From: Acidimicrobiales bacterium
GTDB taxonomy: Bacteria; Actinomycetota; Acidimicrobiia; Acidimicrobiales; SHLQ01
NCBI GenBank assembly: GCA_020628865.1
Contig: JAHDEJ010000020.1
Coordinates: 26,900-90,899 of the forward strand
Direction: 5' to 3'
Length of the DNA: 64,000 nucleotides
Made by a program: the position numbers and the translations under genes. The notes under the pieces were generated by a model. That model was not told the DNA's origin. It worked only from the letters and a program-made list of their open reading frames with translations, and did no database searches. Below are positions 24,550 to 36,747 of this stretch, in pieces (positions within the stretch are counted from its first letter, which is position 1; each line of letters opens with the position of its first letter).

Positions 24550-25266
24550 TCACCCGAGTGCGTCGATTCGCTCCTGGAGGGCCGAGCCGGAGAGTGACGA
24601 CGTGGTCGAGATTTCACCGGAGTCGTCGATGAAGGCGAACGCCGGCTGGTAGCTGATGCCGTACCGGGCCCAGATGGCACCGCTCTCGTCGTTGATGTTC
24701 GGAAAGATCCCGACTCCCGTCCGGTCGATGAACTCCTGCATCGCCGACTCGGAGTCTCGGGCTGCGACGCCGATGATCTGCACCTGGGGGTTGTCTTGCT
24801 GCGCCTGTGCGACCGCACCGGCTTCTCGGAGACAGTTCGGTCACCACGGCGCCCAGAACCAGAGCACGGTGTCCTGACCCTCGAGAGAGTTCAGGTCGAG
24901 CTGGCCACCCCCGACGAGCGAGACGTTGTCTGCTGGAGCCGACGCCTCGGTGGTCGACGTCGCCTCCGCCGTGGTTGTTGGAGCAGCGGTGGTCGTCGCT
25001 GCCGGCTGCTCGGTCGTCGAACCGGTGTCGGCATCCCCGTCGGCCAGATCGTCCGTCGCTGCGTCAGCGGCGACGGGCGCCGTTGTCGGTGCGGTGGTCG
25101 TGGCTTCTCCGGGTGCCTCGGTGGCGGCCGTTTCATCCACTGGGGCCGATGCCGCCGGAATCGTCGTCGTGGCTTCGGCCAGCGTGGTGGACGAACCTTC
25201 GCCTCCGCAGGCGGCGAGGAAGAGGAGCGCGGCGCAGGCAGCACGCCGTGGTCGAGACAACGTCAC
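24550..25266 (-). CDS. Thioredoxin-like (TlpA/redoxin) lipoprotein with in-frame TGA at the catalytic Cys
   Basis: The predicted 238-aa surface thiol-oxidoreductase starts with a signal peptide and lipobox (LLFLAAC-GG, Cys at 20). A long Thr/Ala/Glu/Asp linker (about 24-115) and a TlpA-like thioredoxin domain follow. The domain runs VLWFWAPW, then TGA (24843 to 24841), then PNCLREAGAVAQAQ, IIGVAARDSE, and the cis-Pro loop ISYQPAFAFIDDSG. The frame is intact on both sides, and the TGA stands exactly where the first Cys of WCxxC belongs. Two readings are possible: selenocysteine (W-U-P-N-C), or a nonsense mutation or sequencing error. A small hairpin with a G-starting loop lies 18 nt downstream (24822-24812), weak as a bSECIS. 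GTG at 25266 gives a normal signal peptide; GTG at 25299 is an alternative. It lies downstream of the sortase gene. Confidence 0.75.
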
Positions 25267-25339
25267 ACCCCCAGCTTCGGGAGCCCTGGCGCCTCGCACA
25301 AGTCAGACCGGCCAGAGTTTCGCACTTGGCAAGATCCGG

Positions 25340-26128
25340 TCACACCGCGACGGGGACCGCGATGACCACGACATTGTCGTCGTAGCTGCGCAGCGACGGA
25401 TTGAACGATCCGCCGCAGGTGATGAGCACCAGGCGCTCATCCCCGTCTTCCCGGAACAGATCCTCGATCGGCAGCGCTTCCTTCGTGTACTGGATCACCT
25501 CGGTGACCTCGTAGGCAAGGGTCGAGCCCTCGTGGTCCACGGTGAAGACCTGACCCGCCTGCATCTGGTCGAGGTTCCGGAACACGCCATCGACGCCGTT
25601 GTAGGCGATGTGACCGGCCAGGACGGTCGAGCCCCGTCCACCGCCGATTCCGGCACCGAACTGGTACCAACCGATCGCTTCCGCCCCGGGGACTTCGAGC
25701 TCGCCGTTGTCCTCGATACCGACGGGCTCGATCGCTGCGTTCTGCACGTCGAGATCCGGGATCTCCATCGACAGTGGGCGGAATCCGAGCGGCTCGCCGA
25801 CGCCGACGAGTGCTTCCTCCGGAAGCGCCGACCCGAGTGGTTCGACGATCGAGGCGAGCGGGCTGCGATCGCTCGCCGTCGATGTCGCATCGTCCGGATC
25901 CTCCGGGATCAGGACGTCGGCCGTGACATTCGACGAGCTCGACGGCTCTTCGTTTGCCTCGGCCTCGGAGGGCTCGTCGATCACGGTCGACTCGGGCTCC
26001 GGAACGTCTTCTCCCCCGGCTGCAGCGGGGACGGAAGACGAAGAGCCGTCCTCCCCGAGCTGAGCAACGAACCATGCGATGCTCAACCCGAGGAGGAACG
26101 GAATCGCCCAGAGGGCGTACTTCTTCAT
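25340..26128 (-). CDS. Class F-type sortase
   Basis: Sortases covalently attach or assemble surface proteins outside the membrane. The 262-aa protein has an N-terminal transmembrane anchor (residues 5-23), a Ser/Glu/Asp/Pro-rich linker to about 115, then the sortase barrel. The catalytic triad is visible: His173 in VLAGHIAYNG, Cys238 in LVLITCGG and Arg247 in NPSLRSYDDN. The compact domain starting near LSMEIPDLDV and the TCGG context fit class F, common in actinobacteria. It follows the DUF4397 surface-protein gene by 18 bp on the same strand, its probable substrate. The thioredoxin-like gene follows after 73 bp. Confidence 0.9.
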   Translation of the reverse strand: MKKYALWAIPFLLGLSIAWFVAQLGEDGSSSSVPAAAGGEDVPEPESTVIDEPSEAEANEEPSSSSNVTADVLIPEDPDDATSTASDRSPLASIVEPLGSALPEEALVGVGEPLGFRPLSMEIPDLDVQNAAIEPVGIEDNGELEVPGAEAIGWYQFGAGIGGGRGSTVLAGHIAYNGVDGVFRNLDQMQAGQVFTVDHEGSTLAYEVTEVIQYTKEALPIEDLFREDGDERLVLITCGGSFNPSLRSYDDNVVVIAVPVAV

Positions 26129-26146
26129 TGCGTCGATCGCTGGGGA

Positions 26147-26935
26147 TCAGCGGGTTCCGGCGAGGGTGCGACGGCCACCGAGGGCGACCAGGACCATGAG
26201 TCCGCCGACGAGGGCGGCGACCGGGAAGCTGCTGTTCGAGACCGGGCTGTTGCCGGTGTTCACGACGTCGGGAAGGGCGCCCAGGCCGTCGATGACCTCG
26301 GTGAGCACGGTCAGGTTGCCAGCGTCGAGCGAGCCGACGGCGTAGACGATGAGCGAGGAGCCCTCGGCGACGGGGAGATCGGCCGGACCGATGACGACGG
26401 GCTCGGTGGCGCCGGTCGGGACGACCTCAGCGCTGATGGTTCCGGCCGGGAGGTCAGCGCCACCACCGGCGCCGTTCGGCACGTTGGTGAACGCTGCGGC
26501 ACCGTTGGCGAGGATGTCGACGGCGGGAGCGGCTGCGGTGTGGCGGACCACGAGACGGCCGTTACCGGCGGCGATTTCCGAGATGTCGTTCTCGAACACA
26601 CCGACCGTCGGGGCGCCGTCGGCGTCGAGGTGGGCGATCACGGTGTAGTTGCCGCTGGCGGGAACGTCGAAGTCGCCAACGTCGATGGCGACGGTGTCGG
26701 TGCCGGCAAGCACGACCTGCAGGCTGTCGAGGGTCTGGCCGGCGAAGCCGGAGAGGTCCTGGGTGTCGCCGAAGGAGAAGTCTTCGATGACGGCAGCGCC
26801 GCCAACGGTGACGTCAACATCGGTGTCGGGGATGCCGTGGATCAGGTGGATGCGAGCTGCATCCTGAGCGCCGGCGGCTGAGGGCAGCAGCACGGACACC
26901 ACGAGGGTGAGCAGCAAGGCAAGACGAAATTTCAT
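26147..26935 (-). CDS. DUF4397 surface protein, probable sortase substrate
   Basis: The 262-aa exported protein has a signal peptide with a probable cut after SAAGA (about residue 23). A DUF4397 domain follows (ARIHLIHGIPDTDVDVTVGG..., then repeated beta-strand segments such as NYTVIAHLDADG and RLVVRHTAAAPAVDIL). The C-terminus has a cell-wall-sorting layout: LPDVVNTGNS, a hydrophobic span (FPVAALVGGLMVLVALGG) and a basic tail RRTLAGTR. The motif is not canonical LPXTG; VVNTG or LPDVVNTG is the candidate recognition site. The adjacent class F sortase supports this. ATG at 26935 has AGGAG about 7 nt upstream. Confidence 0.9.
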   Translation of the reverse strand: MKFRLALLLTLVVSVLLPSAAGAQDAARIHLIHGIPDTDVDVTVGGAAVIEDFSFGDTQDLSGFAGQTLDSLQVVLAGTDTVAIDVGDFDVPASGNYTVIAHLDADGAPTVGVFENDISEIAAGNGRLVVRHTAAAPAVDILANGAAAFTNVPNGAGGGADLPAGTISAEVVPTGATEPVVIGPADLPVAEGSSLIVYAVGSLDAGNLTVLTEVIDGLGALPDVVNTGNSPVSNSSFPVAALVGGLMVLVALGGRRTLAGTR

Positions 26936-26992
26936 TTGGTAACTCCTGTCAGTGTTTGGAGCTACTACGTCCGGCCTGCAGCCTTCGGATGC

Positions 26993-27010
26993 AGATTTAG
27001 TACTAAATCT
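26993..27010. promoter_or_regulatory. 18-bp perfect AT-rich palindrome upstream of the DUF4397-sortase genes
   Basis: agatttagtactaaatct is a perfect 18-bp palindrome 58 bp upstream of the DUF4397 ATG, in an otherwise GC-rich region. Its composition and position suggest an operator for a dimeric repressor or activator. The T-run next to it lies on the plus strand, where no upstream gene exists, so it is not a sensible terminator. Confidence 0.6.
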
Positions 27011-27040
27011 TTTTCAGCAGTGAAATCCGTGGGATTCCGA

Positions 27041-28123
27041 TCACATCACGACGACTGACCGAAGCACCTCGCCGGCTTCCATCTTGTGGAACGCCTCCTC
27101 GACCCCATCGATGCCGATCGTCTCGCTGACGAATCCGTCGAGGTTGAGGCGGCCCTGCAGGTACAGGTCGATCAGCATCGGGAAGTCCCGGCTGGGCAGG
27201 CAGTCGCCGTACCAGGAGGACTTGAGCGAGCCACCACGTCCGAAGACCTCGATGAGCGGCAGCTCGATCTTCATCTCCGGGCTGGGCACACCGACGAGCA
27301 CGACGGTACCGGCCAGGTCGCGCGCGTAGAACGCCTGCTCGTACGTGACCGGCAGACCGACCGCTTCGATCGCCACATCGACACCATTGCCGTCAGTGAT
27401 CTCGCGGATCTGCTCGACCACATCGCCCGACTTCGCGTTGATGGTGTGCGTTGCGCCGAAGTCCTTGGCCCACTCGAGCTTCTTGTCGTCGAGATCGACG
27501 GCGATGATCGTGCTGGCTCCGGCGATGCGGGCGCCTTCGATCGCAGCATCACCCACGCCACCGCAACCGAACACGGCAACGGAATCCCCTCGGGACACGT
27601 TGCCGGTGTTGAGCGCGGCGCCGAGGCCCGCCATCACACCACAGCCGATGAGGCCGGCAACCTCAGGCCGCACGCTCGGGTCGACCTTCGTGGCCTGCCC
27701 GGCTGCCACGAGCGTCTTCTCGGCGAACGCGCCGATGCCAAGTGCCGGGCTGAGTTCGACCCCGTCCAGCGTCATCTTCTGCGTGGCGTTGTGCGTGTTG
27801 AAGCAGATCTGCGGTTTGCCGCGCTTGCAGGAACGGCACTCACCGCACACGGCGCGCCAGTTGAGAATCACGAAGTCGCCCGGCGCCACATCGGTAACGT
27901 CGGGGCCGACGGCTTCGACGATGCCGGCTGCCTCGTGCCCCAGAAGGAAGGGAAATTCATCGTTGATCGCACCCTCGCGGTAGTGAAGGTCCGTATGGCA
28001 CACACCGCACGCCTTGATCTCCACCAACGCCTCGCCCGGACCCGGGTCCGGCACATCGATCATGACGACCTCGACCGGCTCGCCCTTCGCCTTCGCCACG
28101 ACGGCCTTGACCTGCTGTCCCAT
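27041..28123 (-). CDS. mscR: S-(hydroxymethyl)mycothiol dehydrogenase
   Basis: The zinc-dependent dehydrogenase oxidises the formaldehyde-mycothiol adduct (and reduces S-nitrosomycothiol) with NAD. The 360-aa protein matches the actinobacterial MscR/AdhE2 type: [30 protein letters not shown] (catalytic zinc site), the structural zinc cluster [16 protein letters not shown], and the family-typical [14 protein letters not shown]. The Rossmann motif is [20 protein letters not shown] at 28123 was chosen because GGAG lies 6 nt upstream, with ATG at 28129 overlapping that site. A TAGGAT hexamer at 28166-28161 may be the -10. It implies that the host makes mycothiol. Confidence 0.95.
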   Translation of the reverse strand: MGQQVKAVVAKAKGEPVEVVMIDVPDPGPGEALVEIKACGVCHTDLHYREGAINDEFPFLLGHEAAGIVEAVGPDVTDVAPGDFVILNWRAVCGECRSCKRGKPQICFNTHNATQKMTLDGVELSPALGIGAFAEKTLVAAGQATKVDPSVRPEVAGLIGCGVMAGLGAALNTGNVSRGDSVAVFGCGGVGDAAIEGARIAGASTIIAVDLDDKKLEWAKDFGATHTINAKSGDVVEQIREITDGNGVDVAIEAVGLPVTYEQAFYARDLAGTVVLVGVPSPEMKIELPLIEVFGRGGSLKSSWYGDCLPSRDFPMLIDLYLQGRLNLDGFVSETIGIDGVEEAFHKMEAGEVLRSVVVM

Positions 28124-28286
28124 GTGCATCTCCCACACCAAATGATTCGGATCGCCCGAGATCCTAGGCGGACGATCGGCCCAGCGCCGAGACCTGTGCA
28201 GATGCGGGGTCAAACCGCGTGACTCAGTGCCGGCGTGTCCGCGACTCATCGATTCACGAGCCGGGCAGGCCGCTGGGCAATTCGAC

Positions 28287-28292
28287 TATGGT
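28287..28292 (+). promoter_or_regulatory. Leaderless -10 (TATGGT) of the LuxR regulator
   Basis: TATGGT lies 8 nt before GTG at 28301 and decides this start over the longer frame from 28235. Confidence 0.6.
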
Positions 28293-28300
28293 CGCGGCCC

Positions 28301-30949
28301 GTGGCGGTTGGGTTGACCGGAAGAACAGAACTCCGAGCCTCGCTGTGGGCACGCGTGCAGTCCGGTGTCTCGCTGCTGCTGACCGGCCCGGCCGGCGTCG
28401 GGAAATCGCGGCTTGGAGCGCAACTTCTCGACGACGCCGCCGACACCGGTTGGTCGACCCACCTCATCTCCGCCACGCCGGCAGTTCAACCCGTCTCGTT
28501 CGGCGCGGTCCACGAACTCCTGTCGACAGAAGAGCTCGACAACGCGGCCCTCATGAACAAGGCCGTCTCCACGCTCGTCGAGCAATCCGGGGGACGACGG
28601 CTTCTCGTCGTGGTCGATGACATCGACAGCCTCGACGCAGAAAGCCTGGCGCTGGTCGACCGGCTGCTTCGCACCGGGATCGCCACCGTCGTCGCCACGA
28701 TGCGGTCAGAGAACCGGGACGATGCCCGACTCGGCCATCTCTGGAAGGACGAACTCCTCGAGATCGTGGAGATCGATCCGCTGGAACGAGCCGCCACCGA
28801 CGAACTCACACGTTCGCTCGTGGGCGGGCCCGCCTCGACCGCACTGCTCGACGAGGTGTGGGAGCTGACCGAAGGCAACCCCCTCTTCGTTCGGGAGCTG
28901 CTGTTGGGTGCACGCAACCAGAATCGTCTCGCGCTCGACGACGAGGGCCGCTGGAGCGGCACGCAGCATCTCACGACGACCAACCGACTCTTCGGCATCG
29001 TGTCGAACCGCCTCGAAGGACTGGCCCCGCCCGAACTCGATGGCATGGTCATCATCGCGTGCAGCGAACCGATCGATCTCGTCGCCCTCGACGATGTCCT
29101 CGCTGCCGGCGTCGTCGAAACGCTCGAGGCGAGCGGTTTCGTCTCGATCATCGGCTCTGCTCCCGGCCGGATCATGGCCAGAACCGCCCATCCGATGATG
29201 GGCGAGGTCCTCCGCGAGGGATCCGGGCGGGCCCGGCGCCGCACCCTGCTCGGCCGACTCGCCGAGCGGATGTTGAGCAACCCGGCCGCCCTCGACCCCG
29301 ACAATCGCCAACGCGCCCTTCGCTGGGCGCTCGACGCCGGCATCGACTTCGACCATGCCCTCCTCCTCCCCGCGGCCGAACGCGCGCTCTTCCGCTTCGA
29401 CAACGTGACCGCAGCAGCGCTCGCCGGTCCGGCCCTCGAGTTCACACCAACGAGCCGAGCCGCCCAGATCCTCGCTCGGGCCCTCTTCCTTACCCGGGCC
29501 TACGACGCAGCCGCCGAGGCCGCTCAGCGCGGCATGCTCCTCGCCGAAACCGAGGAGGATCGGTGCGTTCTCCTCGTCGCCTGGGCCGACATCGAGATGT
29601 TCGGCCGCACGAACTACGACGGAGGAATCGTCCGTCTACGGCACGAGCTCCCGTCGTTCGAGCAGCCCGAGTCGCGCGCCGAGATCGAGATGCGAATTCA
29701 CGTCGGCACGACGCTCACCGGCAACCTGCTCGACACGATCGATTCCGCCAACGAGTTCCGGGTCGACAACGAGATGCCGCTCGCGGCACGGGTCCATGTG
29801 CTCACCGGCCTCGGCTACGCAATGTTGATGACCGGGCGTTGCTCGCCGGCCGAGCGGCAACGACTGCTCGACGGCCTGGCCCTCACCCGAGATGACCGGG
29901 AGTACTGGGTCCACAACCTTCTGGTGAAGCTGCTCATCCTGCTCGCCGACGCGCAGGACGGTCATCTCGTCGCCAGCGCCGAGCAGGCGCTCCGCGAAGC
30001 CGAAGACGCAATCGACGCCTCGGAGCGCGGAGGATGGCTCCTGATTCCGGCGCTCACCGCTGCAATCGATGGTGGCGGCACGTCGGCCATCGAGCGCGGC
30101 GAGGCAGCGTCCGAACTCCTGGCCGTCAGCGACCCCTACGGCGTTGCGCTTTGGATCGACGGCATCATGGCACTCGGCCACGCCCGCAACGGCGACACGA
30201 GCCGGTCGGCCGAGATCGTCGACGCTGCCGAGGCGGCGAATCCAGATCCACAAGGCCGGCTGATCGTCTTCATTCGAGCGGCCCGTGCATGGCAGCAGTA
30301 TCACGATGGCGATGTCGACGCGGCCGCGGAGACGGCGATCACGGCGGCCGCGCACGCCGCCGATGAAGAACACTTCTTCCTCTCGGCGATCGTCGCCCAC
30401 GAAGTCGTGCGCATGGGCCGCCCGGAGCTCGTCGTCGACGATCTGGAGCGCTGGGCCGAGGGCGGCGACAGCGTCGTCATGCGCTGCTTCGCACGGCACG
30501 CCCGAGCGCGTGTCGACGGCGATCTCGACGCCCTCACCTTCCTCGGGCAGCGGTTCGTGTCGATGGGTGCACCGGCCGTCGGAGCCGAAGCGCTCGCCTT
30601 CGCAGCGATGACGTCGACGCCGCCCGACCCCCGGCGGCTGACCCTCGCGCAGACCGCCGCAGTCGATGCCGGCTGGCACGAGTCCACCATCTTGGGCGAA
30701 GTCGACTTCGTGTTGAGCGACCGAGAGTTGGAGATTGCCCGGGCAGCCGCAAGTGGCCGGACCAACAAGGAGATCGCCGCGGAGCTGTTCGTCTCCTACC
30801 GAACGGTCGGGAACCACTTGCATGCCGTGTATCGCAAGCTCGATGTGTCGACCCGGTCGGAACTCGCCCACTTTCTCGATCTCACTCGGTTGGACGACGA
30901 CACCATCGTGCTCGTCGACGACACCGAACTTGTGGTGGGTTCGAGCTGA
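28301..30949 (+). CDS. Large ATP-binding LuxR-family regulator (LAL type)
   Basis: This 882-aa STAND/AAA-type transcription regulator has Walker A GPAGVGKS at residues 29-36, Walker B RLLVVVDDIDSLD near 105, and LTEGNPLFVRELL, typical of the LAL ATPase module. A long helical TPR-like region (about 330-790) follows. The C-terminal LuxR HTH is LSDRELEIARAAASGRTNKEIA...VGNHLHAVYRKL. Such proteins sense an inducer in the helical region and activate nearby or distant operons. The target is unknown; mscR is divergent, 177 bp away, and could be one. GTG at 28301 is set by the leaderless promoter. Confidence 0.92.
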   Translation: MAVGLTGRTELRASLWARVQSGVSLLLTGPAGVGKSRLGAQLLDDAADTGWSTHLISATPAVQPVSFGAVHELLSTEELDNAALMNKAVSTLVEQSGGRRLLVVVDDIDSLDAESLALVDRLLRTGIATVVATMRSENRDDARLGHLWKDELLEIVEIDPLERAATDELTRSLVGGPASTALLDEVWELTEGNPLFVRELLLGARNQNRLALDDEGRWSGTQHLTTTNRLFGIVSNRLEGLAPPELDGMVIIACSEPIDLVALDDVLAAGVVETLEASGFVSIIGSAPGRIMARTAHPMMGEVLREGSGRARRRTLLGRLAERMLSNPAALDPDNRQRALRWALDAGIDFDHALLLPAAERALFRFDNVTAAALAGPALEFTPTSRAAQILARALFLTRAYDAAAEAAQRGMLLAETEEDRCVLLVAWADIEMFGRTNYDGGIVRLRHELPSFEQPESRAEIEMRIHVGTTLTGNLLDTIDSANEFRVDNEMPLAARVHVLTGLGYAMLMTGRCSPAERQRLLDGLALTRDDREYWVHNLLVKLLILLADAQDGHLVASAEQALREAEDAIDASERGGWLLIPALTAAIDGGGTSAIERGEAASELLAVSDPYGVALWIDGIMALGHARNGDTSRSAEIVDAAEAANPDPQGRLIVFIRAARAWQQYHDGDVDAAAETAITAAAHAADEEHFFLSAIVAHEVVRMGRPELVVDDLERWAEGGDSVVMRCFARHARARVDGDLDALTFLGQRFVSMGAPAVGAEALAFAAMTSTPPDPRRLTLAQTAAVDAGWHESTILGEVDFVLSDRELEIARAAASGRTNKEIAAELFVSYRTVGNHLHAVYRKLDVSTRSELAHFLDLTRLDDDTIVLVDDTELVVGSS

Positions 30950-31191
30950 GGAGCGGTGCCGGCCCTGTCCCACCGACACCACTCAACCCAGTTCCCGCCG
31001 AGCGTCGCCATCCCGCCGCAACGGCCACCCATTCATCTTCGACCGCCAAGAACACCGGTCACAGCGCCCACCCCAGAATGAGTACCAAGCCGACCGGCCA
31101 TGAGTACGACCCGAAGCCCGGGAGCTGGAGGGCGAAGCTCGGGAGCTGGAGGGCGAAGCCCGGGAGACGCCGCCAGGCGACGAACGGCCTA
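30950..31191. other. Intergenic region with direct repeats
   Basis: No credible gene is present. Visible structure: gaatgagtac-like and catgagtac-like duplicates near 31076 and 31101, two tandem copies of gggagctggagggcgaag around 31121-31160, and the 22-bp cgccaggcgacgaacggc(c/t)tag at 31171-31192, repeated 54 bp later at 31225-31246. Frames across it only translate the repeats. Confidence 0.6.
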
Positions 31192-31246
31192 GTTCGGCGA
31201 AGCCGAACTCGAGTAGTGAGGAGCCGCCAGGCGACGAACGGCTTAG
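31192..31246 (-). repeat. Gene-end interspersed repeat, copy 2
   Basis: This copy is the reverse complement of 10162-10216 (two mismatches over 52 bp). It begins at the ftsX stop codon and ends in the hairpin gttcggc-gaa-gccgaac (31192-31208). Confidence 0.85.
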
Positions 31247-32145
31247 ACGTCCAGGTAGCGGCTGACGGCGAAGATCGACCCGATGGTCGCCACGGCGGTG
31301 CCGATGGCAATGACGGTGAGCGAGATCACAAGGAACTCGCTGTCGGTGACGCGGAAGCCCTCGAGCAGTCGGAGGTTGTCCGACTTGGAGAAGTCTTCGA
31401 TCAGGTAGGTCCGAACGAACGCGAGGCCGGGCAGCGCAATGAGCGCGCCAATCACCCCCTGCACGAGCCCTTCGATCATGAAGGGAATGCGGATGAACCA
31501 GTTGCTCGCTCCGACGAGTTTCATGATCTCGATCTCGTTGCGTCGAGAAGCGATTGCGATGCTGAGCGTCGTCAGGATCATGATGACGGCCGCAAGGATC
31601 AGGGCCACGCCGGCCCAGAGCGTCGATCGGCTGATCTTGTCGGCGTTGGTCTGGATCTCCCGGATCACCTCAGACGCGAACACGACAGTTCGGACACCCG
31701 GTCGGGACTCGAACGTCTGCCCGAGCGCGGCAACTGCTCCGGCGTCGGTGTCGGTCGGTCGAATTCGGTAGGACGGTGGCATCGTGTCCACCGAGATCGT
31801 GGCGAGGAGCTCGGCGTCGTCGGCGAAGAACTCGGTGAACTCCTCGAAGGTCTGTGCCTTGTCGACGTACTCCCAGGAGTCGATCTCCTTGCCTTCGCTT
31901 TCCGCAAGGAGCGTTTGGATGGCCTCGTCCTGGCTCGGTTCGGCGTCGGCCTTCATGAACACGACGAATTCGATGCCGCCCTCCCAGCGCTGGGTGGCGT
32001 TGTCGACGGCATCGGCGACGAGGCGGGACGAACCGAACAGCGACAGGGACGCACCCACGACGATGATCGATGCGAGGGTGAGGGCGAGGTTCCGCCAGAT
32101 GTTCTGGCCAGTCTCGGCGAGGAGGAACCGGATCTTTCCGATCAT
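31243..32145 (-). CDS. ftsX: Cell division ABC permease-like protein FtsX
   Basis: FtsX works with FtsE at the divisome to activate extracellular peptidoglycan hydrolases. The 300-aa protein has the usual four transmembrane segments: one near residues 20-42 ([18 protein letters not shown]), an extracellular loop (about 45-165), then three C-terminal spans with the family motif [27 protein letters not shown]. Its ATG overlaps the ftsE stop by 4 bp, so the two are coupled. In many actinobacteria smpB follows; here a repeat-rich gap follows instead. Confidence 0.95.
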   Translation of the reverse strand: MIGKIRFLLAETGQNIWRNLALTLASIIVVGASLSLFGSSRLVADAVDNATQRWEGGIEFVVFMKADAEPSQDEAIQTLLAESEGKEIDSWEYVDKAQTFEEFTEFFADDAELLATISVDTMPPSYRIRPTDTDAGAVAALGQTFESRPGVRTVVFASEVIREIQTNADKISRSTLWAGVALILAAVIMILTTLSIAIASRRNEIEIMKLVGASNWFIRIPFMIEGLVQGVIGALIALPGLAFVRTYLIEDFSKSDNLRLLEGFRVTDSEFLVISLTVIAIGTAVATIGSIFAVSRYLDV

Positions 32146-32819
32146 CGGTACTCGCCTCCCTTCTGATCACGGATGATCTTGCCGTCGGCCAGCTCGATCA
32201 CCCGGCGCCGCATGGTGTCCACGATGCCGCGGTCGTGCGTCGCCATCACGACGGTCGTTCCGGTGCGATTGATGCGGTCCAGCAAACGCATGATGCCCAC
32301 CGCCGTCGACGGATCGAGGTTTCCGGTCGGCTCGTCGGCGAGGAGGATCAGCGGACGGTTCACGAACGCACGGGCGATCGACACACGCTGCTGCTCGCCG
32401 CCCGACAGTTCGTCGGGCATGCGATGCGACTTCTCCGAGAGGCCGACCAGGTCGAGGATGGCGGGCACCTGCTGTTCGATGACATGACGAGGCCGGCCGA
32501 TCACCTCGAGGGCGAAGGCCACGTTCTCCGAGACCGTCCGCTTCGGGAGCAGACGGTAGTCCTGGAAGATGCACCCGATGTTGCGCCGCAGGAAGGGGAC
32601 CTTCCAGCTGGAGAGTCCGACGATGTCCTTGCCGGCCACGTAGACCTTGCCCTCGGTCGGCTTCTCCTCCCGATTGAGGAGACGGATGAACGTGGACTTT
32701 CCGGAACCGGACTGACCGACGAGGAAGACGAACTCTCCCTTTTCGATGTCCACGTTCGCGTTGATCAGCGCCGGAGAATCCGGGCTGTACTCCTTCGAGA
32801 CGTTTTCGAGTCTGATCAC
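32142..32819 (-). CDS. ftsE: Cell division ATP-binding protein FtsE
   Basis: This 225-aa ATPase is the partner of FtsX. It has Walker [10 protein letters not shown], a Q-loop in [22 protein letters not shown], signature [19 protein letters not shown], Walker [15 protein letters not shown] and the switch His in [12 protein letters not shown]. The sequence [30 protein letters not shown] is typical of FtsE. It overlaps prfB upstream by 4 bp and ftsX downstream by 4 bp, giving a tightly coupled prfB-ftsE-ftsX unit. Confidence 0.96.
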   Translation of the reverse strand: MIRLENVSKEYSPDSPALINANVDIEKGEFVFLVGQSGSGKSTFIRLLNREEKPTEGKVYVAGKDIVGLSSWKVPFLRRNIGCIFQDYRLLPKRTVSENVAFALEVIGRPRHVIEQQVPAILDLVGLSEKSHRMPDELSGGEQQRVSIARAFVNRPLILLADEPTGNLDPSTAVGIMRLLDRINRTGTTVVMATHDRGIVDTMRRRVIELADGKIIRDQKGGEYR

Positions 32820-33937
32820 TTGGATCCCTCTCCGCCGCCCTCAGCTCTGTTCCAACGAAGATACGCCTCCATGAAGGGGTCCAGGGCCCCTCCGAGCACG
32901 GCGTCGACGTTGCCGGTTTCATGCTCGGTCCGGAGGTCCTTCACCATCTGGTACGGCTGCATCACATAACTGCGAATCTGCGACCCGAACCCGACGTTGG
33001 ATTGTGCTCCGGTGATGGCGGCGATCTCTTCTTCTCGCTTCTTCCGCTCCAGATCGAGGAGCTTCGCGGCGAGCATCTGCATCGCACGGTCCTTGTTCTG
33101 GTGCTGGCTGCGTTCGTTCTGGCAGCTCGTGACCACACCCGTGGGGATGTGGGTGATCCGAACGGCCGAGTCTGTGACGTTCACGTGCTGGCCGCCGGCT
33201 CCCGACGACCGGTAGGTGTCGATGCGGAGGTCCTTCTCGTCGATGTCGACCTCGTCGGCCATCGCCTCGAAGAACGGTGCGACCTGCATCGCTGAGAACG
33301 CCGTCTGACGCTTGCCCTCGTTGTTGAACGGCGAGATCCGAACGAGTCGGTGCACGCCGTGCTCGCCGTTGAGGAGTCCGTAGGCGTGGCGGCCACGGAT
33401 CATGAACTCTGCCTGGTTGATGCCCGCCTCATTGCCGTCGGACGCCGACAGCAGTTCGTAGTCGAACCCGCGGTTCTTGGCCCAGCGCTCGTACATGCGC
33501 AGCAGCATCTCCGCCCAGTCCTGGGCATCGGTGCCGCCCTCGCCGGACTTGATCAGGCAGACGGCGTCGCGTTCGTCGAACTCACCAGTGAACAGTGCCC
33601 GAAGCTCCAGGTCGTCGAGCTGGGTCTGCATCGAGGTGACGGTCCCGTCGATCTCGGCGAGCTGGGACTCGTCGTCCTCCTCCTGCGCCATCTCGAAGAG
33701 CACCTCGGCATCATCGAGTGAGCCGGACAACGAGTCGAACAGCGCAAGGTCGTCGTTGACCGACGAGAGCTCGGTCTGGACCTGACGAGCGGCGTCAGCA
33801 TCGTCCCAGAGATCCGGTCGAGACATCTCCGCTTCGAGCTGGGGTTGGCGCGCTCGAAGCTCGTCGATGCGCAGGTAGCCCTTGGCCTCGCCGAGCCGCT
33901 GACGGAGCGCGGCAAATGTGTCGGAGTAGTCCTGCAT
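32816..33937 (-). CDS. prfB: Peptide chain release factor 2
   Basis: RF2 terminates translation at UGA and UAA. The 373-aa protein has the stop-codon recognition motif SPF in [12 protein letters not shown] and the catalytic GGQ in [26 protein letters not shown]. The frame is continuous from the ATG, so the programmed +1 frameshift that autoregulates prfB in many bacteria is absent, as is usual in actinobacteria. This matters because RF2 competes at UGA codons, including the in-frame TGA of the thioredoxin-like gene in this window. secA lies 6 bp upstream. Confidence 0.96.
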   Translation of the reverse strand: MQDYSDTFAALRQRLGEAKGYLRIDELRARQPQLEAEMSRPDLWDDADAARQVQTELSSVNDDLALFDSLSGSLDDAEVLFEMAQEEDDESQLAEIDGTVTSMQTQLDDLELRALFTGEFDERDAVCLIKSGEGGTDAQDWAEMLLRMYERWAKNRGFDYELLSASDGNEAGINQAEFMIRGRHAYGLLNGEHGVHRLVRISPFNNEGKRQTAFSAMQVAPFFEAMADEVDIDEKDLRIDTYRSSGAGGQHVNVTDSAVRITHIPTGVVTSCQNERSQHQNKDRAMQMLAAKLLDLERKKREEEIAAITGAQSNVGFGSQIRSYVMQPYQMVKDLRTEHETGNVDAVLGGALDPFMEAYLRWNRAEGGGEGSK

Positions 33938-33943
33938 GTGTCC

Positions 33944-36679
<2,736 letters not shown>

Positions 36680-36688
36680 AGCCCAATC

Positions 36689-36694
36689 AGGCTA
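36689..36694 (-). promoter_or_regulatory. Candidate -10 (TAGCCT) of secA
   Basis: TAGCCT lies 9 nt upstream of the secA ATG with no Shine-Dalgarno, implying a leader of 0-3 nt. Confidence 0.5.
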
Positions 36695-36747
36695 CCGGGG
36701 TCCAACCCGAGGGCCGTGTCACGAACCGCTTTCTCGCGAGACCCTCA

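Noticed and set aside
24805-24835. Strong bSECIS element after the TGA of the thioredoxin-like gene
   Set aside because: Only short stems (CUGU/ACAG and GCCG/CGGU with a 3-nt loop) are seen, so it cannot count as independent proof of Sec insertion.
31059-31310. Minus-strand 83-codon frame between the LuxR regulator and ftsX
   Set aside because: It only translates the direct repeats in the gap and overlaps ftsX.
32816-33937. Programmed frameshift in prfB
   Set aside because: The frame is continuous from ATG to stop and no in-frame TGA occurs near codon 25.
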